From Novosphingobium sp. Leaf2 (GTDB lineage: Bacteria; Pseudomonadota; Alphaproteobacteria; Sphingomonadales; Sphingomonadaceae): a stretch of 64,000 nucleotides of DNA. A program made the translations under genes and the position numbers. The stretch is taken from the NCBI RefSeq assembly GCF_001421325.1, contig NZ_LMJY01000004.1, positions 1 to 64,000 on the forward strand. Reading direction: 5' to 3'. Positions 60,078 to 64,000 of this stretch are shown here, piece after piece. Every line of letters starts with the position of its first letter. Within the stretch, counting starts at the first letter, position 1. The notes below the pieces were generated by a model. The model saw only the letters and a program-made list of their open reading frames with translations, was not told where the DNA came from and did not search any database.

Positions 60078-60095
60078 AAACAGTCATGAATGTTT
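60078..60095 (+). promoter_or_regulatory. Copy 6 of six-copy palindromic operator
   Basis: AAACAGTCATGAATGTTT followed by TTCAAG. This is the most symmetric copy: AAACA-N-TCATGA-N-TGTTT. It lies 78 bp from the minus-strand Rieske start (60000) and 70 bp from the plus-strand VOC start (60166), so it can regulate both. Confidence 0.72.
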
Positions 60096-60165
60096 TTCAA
60101 GTAAGATCGCGACCGTCCGTGCCGATAAGGCGCTGGCGAGCCGCCATAAAGGGAGAGTCAAGGAT

Positions 60166-60699
60166 ATGAGCCGCTTGTATGGCCGCGTTTTCCAGATCGC
60201 CTATGTCGTTCCCGATCTGGACGCGGCGGTTGACCACTGGACCAGCACCATGGGCGTTGGCCCGTTCTTTGACTTTCCAGTGCCCTTGGGGCTGGACACG
60301 CTGAACGTTGACGAGCAGCCGGTTGCACCTGACACGCCGATCTTTGGAGGCGTGTCCATAAGCTACAGCGGCGACACCATGATCGAGCTTATCCAGCCCG
60401 GCACAGCGCCATCAACCTACCGCCAGTTCCTTGAATCGGGGCGCAGTGGCATCCACCACCTTGGCACTTGGATTGACGACTACGAGGCCGCAATGGTCCA
60501 TGCCCGTGCGCAAGGCGTCCCCGTGGTGCTGGAAGGGCGGCTGCCGCTTTCGCGCTTCGCCTATCTCGACACCGCGAAAGACGGCCTCAGCCCGCTGGTT
60601 GAGATCATCCAGCCGCTGCCCGAAATGCACGCCCTGTTCGCCCGCATCAAGGCGGCGACAACGGACTGGGACGACAGCGAGCCGCGCCGCTCGATCTGA
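60166..60699 (+). CDS. VOC-superfamily protein
   Basis: A 177-aa VOC protein with two modules (FQIAYVVPDLDAAVDHWTST and HHLGTWIDDYEAAMVHARAQ). Candidate ligands are E in MIELIQPG, H in GIHHLGTW and E in LVEIIQP, but the first ligand position is Gln (FQIAYVV) instead of His, so metal binding may differ. It is similar to the VOC protein at 29636. ATG 60166 follows GGGAGAG at a slightly long distance. It is divergent from the tandem Rieske genes and convergent with the PQQ dehydrogenase (6-bp gap). Confidence 0.85.
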   Translation: MSRLYGRVFQIAYVVPDLDAAVDHWTSTMGVGPFFDFPVPLGLDTLNVDEQPVAPDTPIFGGVSISYSGDTMIELIQPGTAPSTYRQFLESGRSGIHHLGTWIDDYEAAMVHARAQGVPVVLEGRLPLSRFAYLDTAKDGLSPLVEIIQPLPEMHALFARIKAATTDWDDSEPRRSI

Positions 60700-60705
60700 A
60701 GCCCC

Positions 60706-63054
60706 TCAGGGTTTGCCCAGCGCGAACGCAACGACGGAGTCTCCGGGGGTCGTGCCCATGTAGGCATGGCCTCCGGCGGCGATGACCACGTATTGCCGGC
60801 CCGTTCGGCGTGAGACGTACGTGATGGGCGTGGCCTGTCCGCCCGCAGGCAGGCGGCCCTTCCACAGCTCCCTGCCTGTGGCAGTATCGAACGCACGCAG
60901 ATAATTGTCGAGCGCGGCGCCGATGAAGGTAACGCCGCCAGCGGTGTTCACAGAGCCGCCCAGATTGAAGGCCCCCGGCACGGCCACGCCCAGCGGCGCG
61001 CTATCCGCCGTGGTGCCGAAGGTGCGGCTCCACGCGATCTTGCCGGTGCGCAAATCCACGGCTGCCAGCTTGCCCCACGGCGGCGCCTCGCACGGGATAC
61101 CCAGCGGGGACAGCATGGGCAGCAGGCTGACCCCGTAATTGGTGCCATACTGCGGGAGGTAGCCCGGCGCATGGGAGTCCTTGGCCATGACCGGGTGGTT
61201 GACGTCACCGCCGTGGCGGAACAGGCGCACCTCCTGCGGGATGGCGGCGGAGTTGACGATCATCAGCTGCCGCTGCGGATCGATGCTGACGCTGCCCCAG
61301 TTGAGGATGCCGAACGTGCCGGGCCACTGGATCATCCCACGTTCGGACGGGGGCGTGAACAGTCCCTTGTAGTCCATCGAACGAAAGCGGATGCGGCACC
61401 ACATCTGGTCGATCGGGGTGGCGCCCCACATGCCCTGCTCCGTCAACGGTGGCGGGATAAAGGAGGCAAAGCCTTTCACGAAAGGCTGCGTGGGCGAATA
61501 GCGCTCGCCCGGCAAATTGCCCTTGGGAACCGGGCGTTCCTCAACGCCGGTCAGCGGGCGGCCGGTAGCGCGATCGAGGATGAAGATCGCGCCTCGCTTC
61601 GTCGGCGCGGCCAGCGCGGGCACTTTGCGGCCACCGACCGTATAATCGAACAGCACCGGCTGGGCAGGCATGTCATAGTCCCAGATATCGTGGTGCGTGG
61701 TCTGGAACGCCCAGCGCACCCGGCCCGTCTTCACGTCCAGCGCGACAATCGAACTGGCATATCGCTCCAGCATCGGCGAGCGATGGGTGCCGACATGATC
61801 GGGCGTGGCATTGCCGGTGGGAAGGTAGACCAGTCCCAGCGCGGGATCGGCGCTGAACACGCTCCACGCGTTGACCGACCCGCGCGTCCAGCTTTCGCCA
61901 AGGCCAGGCATCGGCGCATCGTCGGGCCGTCCGCTGTCCCATGCCCATATCAGCCGACCGGTTTTCACGTCATAAGCGCGCACGACACCGGACGGATCAT
62001 CCTTCGTGAAATTGTCCCGCACATAAGACCCCAGCACAGCGATATTACCCACGATCACCGGCGGCGACGTGGTGTAGGAGCGCAAGGGATCGACCGCCCC
62101 CAGCCCCACGTCGAGATTGACCGCGCCGTTCCGGCCAAAGTCGGGGCACTGCGCGCCCGTCGCCGCGTCGCTGGCAAGCATCCGCCCATCGACGGTCATG
62201 CTGATGATCCGCCTGGCGCACAGCCCGGTCGCTGCGGGATCGGCGTGATAGGATACGCCGCGGCAATTGAGCATCTGGGCATTGCCGATGTTGGTATGCG
62301 GATCACGCAGCCACAGCTGCCTGCCACTGTCCGCATCCAGCGCGAACACTTTGCCGGTGGGCGAGCAGAAATACACCCGGTCATCCACCATCAGCGGGGT
62401 AGCCATGAACGATATGGATTTGATTTCGGGGCGCTTTGCTTTCGTATCGCCGGTTTCGAACGACCACGCCTGCTTGAGCTCAACGGCGTTGGCGGGGGTG
62501 ATCTGCGCTGCCGAAGAGTGGCGGGTTCCGGCCAGATTGGCGCCGTAGTCGGTCCATTGCGCGGCGGCGGGATCGGCGGGGCCAGCGGAGGAGATGCTGG
62601 CAGTTGTGGCCGGGGCGATGTCGAACGTCGGCACCATCAGGAAGGTGACGCCAAGCGCCGCCACGCCCAAGGCTACCGCGCCGCCCAGTCCCCAGCGCGA
62701 GGCGCTATCGGACGAAAGAACGAGCTTTCGCCTGATTGGCGCCAGCCACAGCACGGCGCCGATGACCGTGGGGCCTGCCAATCGCGGCAGAAGCTGCCAG
62801 AACTGCGCACCGACTTCCCAGAATGACCACACCACGGTCCCTACCAGCATGGCCGCGTAGACCAACAGGCTCCGGCGGTCGCCGCGCGACAGCAGGATAC
62901 CCGATGCGATACAGGCCAGTCCGGCAAGCAGATAATAGGCTGATCCGCCAAGACCGATCAGCATGATCCCGCCGCCTGCCAGAACCAGTCCGATGGCCGC
63001 CAACACCGCCGCCGCCGACCAGCGCCACCACCGGCCCTCTTTCGCGCCCTTCAT
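60706..63054 (-). CDS. Membrane-bound PQQ-dependent dehydrogenase (glucose/quinate dehydrogenase family)
   Basis: A 782-aa quinoprotein. Residues 1-155 hold about five transmembrane helices; the remainder is an eight-bladed propeller in the periplasm, starting WTDYGANLAGTRHSSAAQIT. Typical blade motifs include LKQAWSFETGD, FALDADSGRQLWLRDP, QTTHHDIWDYDMPAQPVLFD and GRELWKGRLPAGGQATPITY. It oxidises an alcohol, aldose or alicyclic polyol outside the cytoplasm and passes electrons to ubiquinone. Substrate is not determined; quinate-type or terpenoid alcohols are possible. It is 58 bp behind the lipoyl-domain gene on the same strand, perhaps in one unit. Confidence 0.92.
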   Translation of the reverse strand: MKGAKEGRWWRWSAAAVLAAIGLVLAGGGIMLIGLGGSAYYLLAGLACIASGILLSRGDRRSLLVYAAMLVGTVVWSFWEVGAQFWQLLPRLAGPTVIGAVLWLAPIRRKLVLSSDSASRWGLGGAVALGVAALGVTFLMVPTFDIAPATTASISSAGPADPAAAQWTDYGANLAGTRHSSAAQITPANAVELKQAWSFETGDTKAKRPEIKSISFMATPLMVDDRVYFCSPTGKVFALDADSGRQLWLRDPHTNIGNAQMLNCRGVSYHADPAATGLCARRIISMTVDGRMLASDAATGAQCPDFGRNGAVNLDVGLGAVDPLRSYTTSPPVIVGNIAVLGSYVRDNFTKDDPSGVVRAYDVKTGRLIWAWDSGRPDDAPMPGLGESWTRGSVNAWSVFSADPALGLVYLPTGNATPDHVGTHRSPMLERYASSIVALDVKTGRVRWAFQTTHHDIWDYDMPAQPVLFDYTVGGRKVPALAAPTKRGAIFILDRATGRPLTGVEERPVPKGNLPGERYSPTQPFVKGFASFIPPPLTEQGMWGATPIDQMWCRIRFRSMDYKGLFTPPSERGMIQWPGTFGILNWGSVSIDPQRQLMIVNSAAIPQEVRLFRHGGDVNHPVMAKDSHAPGYLPQYGTNYGVSLLPMLSPLGIPCEAPPWGKLAAVDLRTGKIAWSRTFGTTADSAPLGVAVPGAFNLGGSVNTAGGVTFIGAALDNYLRAFDTATGRELWKGRLPAGGQATPITYVSRRTGRQYVVIAAGGHAYMGTTPGDSVVAFALGKP

Positions 63055-63112
63055 CCCAAAACCCTTTTACCGGACTCACGTGTTCTTGCGAATTTCCAGC
63101 GAAGCGATCGCG

Positions 63113-63355
63113 TTACCCGGTTTCGATGATCGCGATGGCTTCGCGCACATCGACGGTGTCGCCGGGTTGGGCGATGATGCGCAGCAACGTGCCTGAAACC
63201 GGCGCGGGAACTTCGACCGTGGTCTTGGCGGCTTCCACCTCGACCATGTTCTCGCCCTCTTCCACCCGATCTCCGGCTTCCTTCAGCCAGCGAACGATTT
63301 CCCCGTCCTGCATGCCCATGCCGTATTGCGGCAGGACCATCGTGAATTCGGCCAT
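63113..63355 (-). CDS. Stand-alone lipoyl-domain protein
   Basis: An 80-aa single lipoyl/biotinyl-type domain with the modification Lys in EVEAAKTTVEVPAPVSGTL, and the typical opening MVLPQYGMGMQDGEIVRWLK. No E3-binding or acyltransferase part follows, so it is either an isolated swinging arm or a carrier whose catalytic domain is encoded elsewhere. ATG 63355 follows GAGGAGG. It lies 10 bp behind the E1beta gene on the same strand. Confidence 0.88.
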   Translation of the reverse strand: MAEFTMVLPQYGMGMQDGEIVRWLKEAGDRVEEGENMVEVEAAKTTVEVPAPVSGTLLRIIAQPGDTVDVREAIAIIETG

Positions 63356-63365
63356 GCGATCCTCC

Positions 63366-64000
63366 TCAGGCAGGCTGGGCCACGCCCACCAGGCGGCGGG
63401 CAGCGGCAACGATCCGCTCCACAGTGGGGTAAAGCGGCTTTTCGATGTGCGGGCTGAAAGGCAGATGCGTGTCCGGGGTGGTGACGCGCAACACCGGTGC
63501 GCGCAGGGCCTCAAACGCATCCTCCACGATGGTCGCCGCAATTTCGCTGGCCGCGCTGCAGGTCTTGTGCGCGGGATCGACGCAGATCGCACGGCCGGTC
63601 TTGCGCACCGAGCGCAGGATGAGATCGCGGTCCAGCGGCACCAAGGTGCGCGGATCGATGACTTCCAGAGAAATGCCCTCGCCCTGCAACTGCTTTGCCG
63701 CCTTCAGCGCGACATTCACCCCGCCGGCGATGGCGATGACGGTGATGTCAGTGCCTTCGCGCTTGATATCGCCCTTGCCGATGGGGATCATGAAATCGGG
63801 ATCGTCAGGCACTTCGGCCTTGTTGATCCAGCAGGTGCCATCCTCGAAACTGAGCACCGGATCGTCATCGCGCACGGCGGCCTTGAGCAGCCCTTTCATG
63901 TCCGCAGCATCGGACGGGCAGATGATCTTGAGGCCCGGCATGTTCATGAACATGGAGTATGGCCGGTCCGAATGCTGCGCAGCATTAGAGTTGCCATAGA
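63366..64000 (-). CDS. 2-oxoacid dehydrogenase E1 beta subunit, second copy (partial at window end)
   Basis: The C-terminal 210 residues of a second E1beta. The frame is open to the window edge (YGNSNAAQHSDRPYSMFMNM, the conserved AAQHS region), so the start lies beyond 64000. Later motifs include GLKIICPSDAADMKGLLKAA, DPRTLVPLDRDLILRSVRKT and a terminal helix. It is clearly different from the E1beta at 48432. With the stand-alone lipoyl protein it suggests a second, differently organised 2-oxoacid dehydrogenase. Confidence 0.92.
   Translation of the reverse strand, partial: YGNSNAAQHSDRPYSMFMNMPGLKIICPSDAADMKGLLKAAVRDDDPVLSFEDGTCWINKAEVPDDPDFMIPIGKGDIKREGTDITVIAIAGGVNVALKAAKQLQGEGISLEVIDPRTLVPLDRDLILRSVRKTGRAICVDPAHKTCSAASEIAATIVEDAFEALRAPVLRVTTPDTHLPFSPHIEKPLYPTVERIVAAARRLVGVAQPA

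Noticed and set aside
61171..62826. 551-aa open frame antisense to the PQQ dehydrogenase
   Set aside because: Composition is typical of a shadow frame; the minus strand has unmistakable quinoprotein motifs.
1..64000. CRISPR array or prophage
   Set aside because: No regularly spaced repeats and no phage structural, integrase or lysis genes were found.

Overview
The window looks like a chromosomal segment of a high-GC alphaproteobacterium, most likely a sphingomonad (Sphingomonadales, Novosphingobium/Sphingobium-like). I infer this from gene content: a TonB-dependent receptor next to aromatic/alicyclic catabolic genes, Rieske oxygenases without dedicated electron carriers, many SDRs and VOC proteins, and a Ku/LigD pair. 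No species was confirmed by search.

Layout. 1-84: end of a transposase, IS5-like. 0.2-3.7 kb: two-gene NHEJ operon (ku, ligD). 3.7-7.7 kb: an NADP-dependent reductase, an orphan sensor kinase, a heme-oxygenase-fold protein and a small acidic protein. 7.8-10.2 kb: a large exported protein of unknown function. 10.3-16.3 kb: a minus-strand signalling operon (CHASE3-GAF hybrid kinase with three receivers, CheR, CheB, receiver-kinase) with chained gene junctions. 16.4-20.1 kb: FadR-type regulator; a micro-ORF whose Shine-Dalgarno is fully complementary to the 16S rRNA tail and which ends in a terminator; ilvE; a YghU-type GST; tRNA-Gln(TTG). 20.2-21.5 kb: ClC chloride channel/transporter.

21.6-64 kb is a large catabolic region: three paralogous TetR regulators plus a fourth unrelated one, seven SDRs, four Rieske oxygenase alpha subunits, a P450, an FAD dehydrogenase, an NTF2/SnoaL-like protein, two ThuA-like proteins, three VOC proteins, a class III CoA transferase, two acyl-CoA ligases, an OB-fold/thiolase-like (possible retro-aldolase) pair, enoyl-CoA hydratase, acyl-CoA dehydrogenase, MaoC hydratase, TesB thioesterase, a TonB receptor with an MFS transporter, a PQQ dehydrogenase, and one complete (E1alpha, E1beta, E2) plus one partial 2-oxoacid dehydrogenase. 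Together they suggest uptake, CoA activation, ring hydroxylation and beta-oxidation-like breakdown of a complex alicyclic or aromatic acid. The substrate cannot be read from the sequence.

The most notable new observation is an 18-bp near-palindrome (consensus AAACAGTCATGAATGTTT followed by a T-rich run). It occurs six times (25353, 31017, 52680 on the minus strand, 54494, 55362, 60078), always in a noncoding gap 58-154 bp upstream of a same-strand start codon. It marks four catabolic transcription units and two of the three paralogous tetR genes, so it probably defines a local TetR regulon that ties these scattered operons into one pathway. No ferredoxin, ferredoxin reductase, Rieske beta subunit or dihydrolipoamide dehydrogenase (E3) is encoded here, so these partners must come from elsewhere in the genome.
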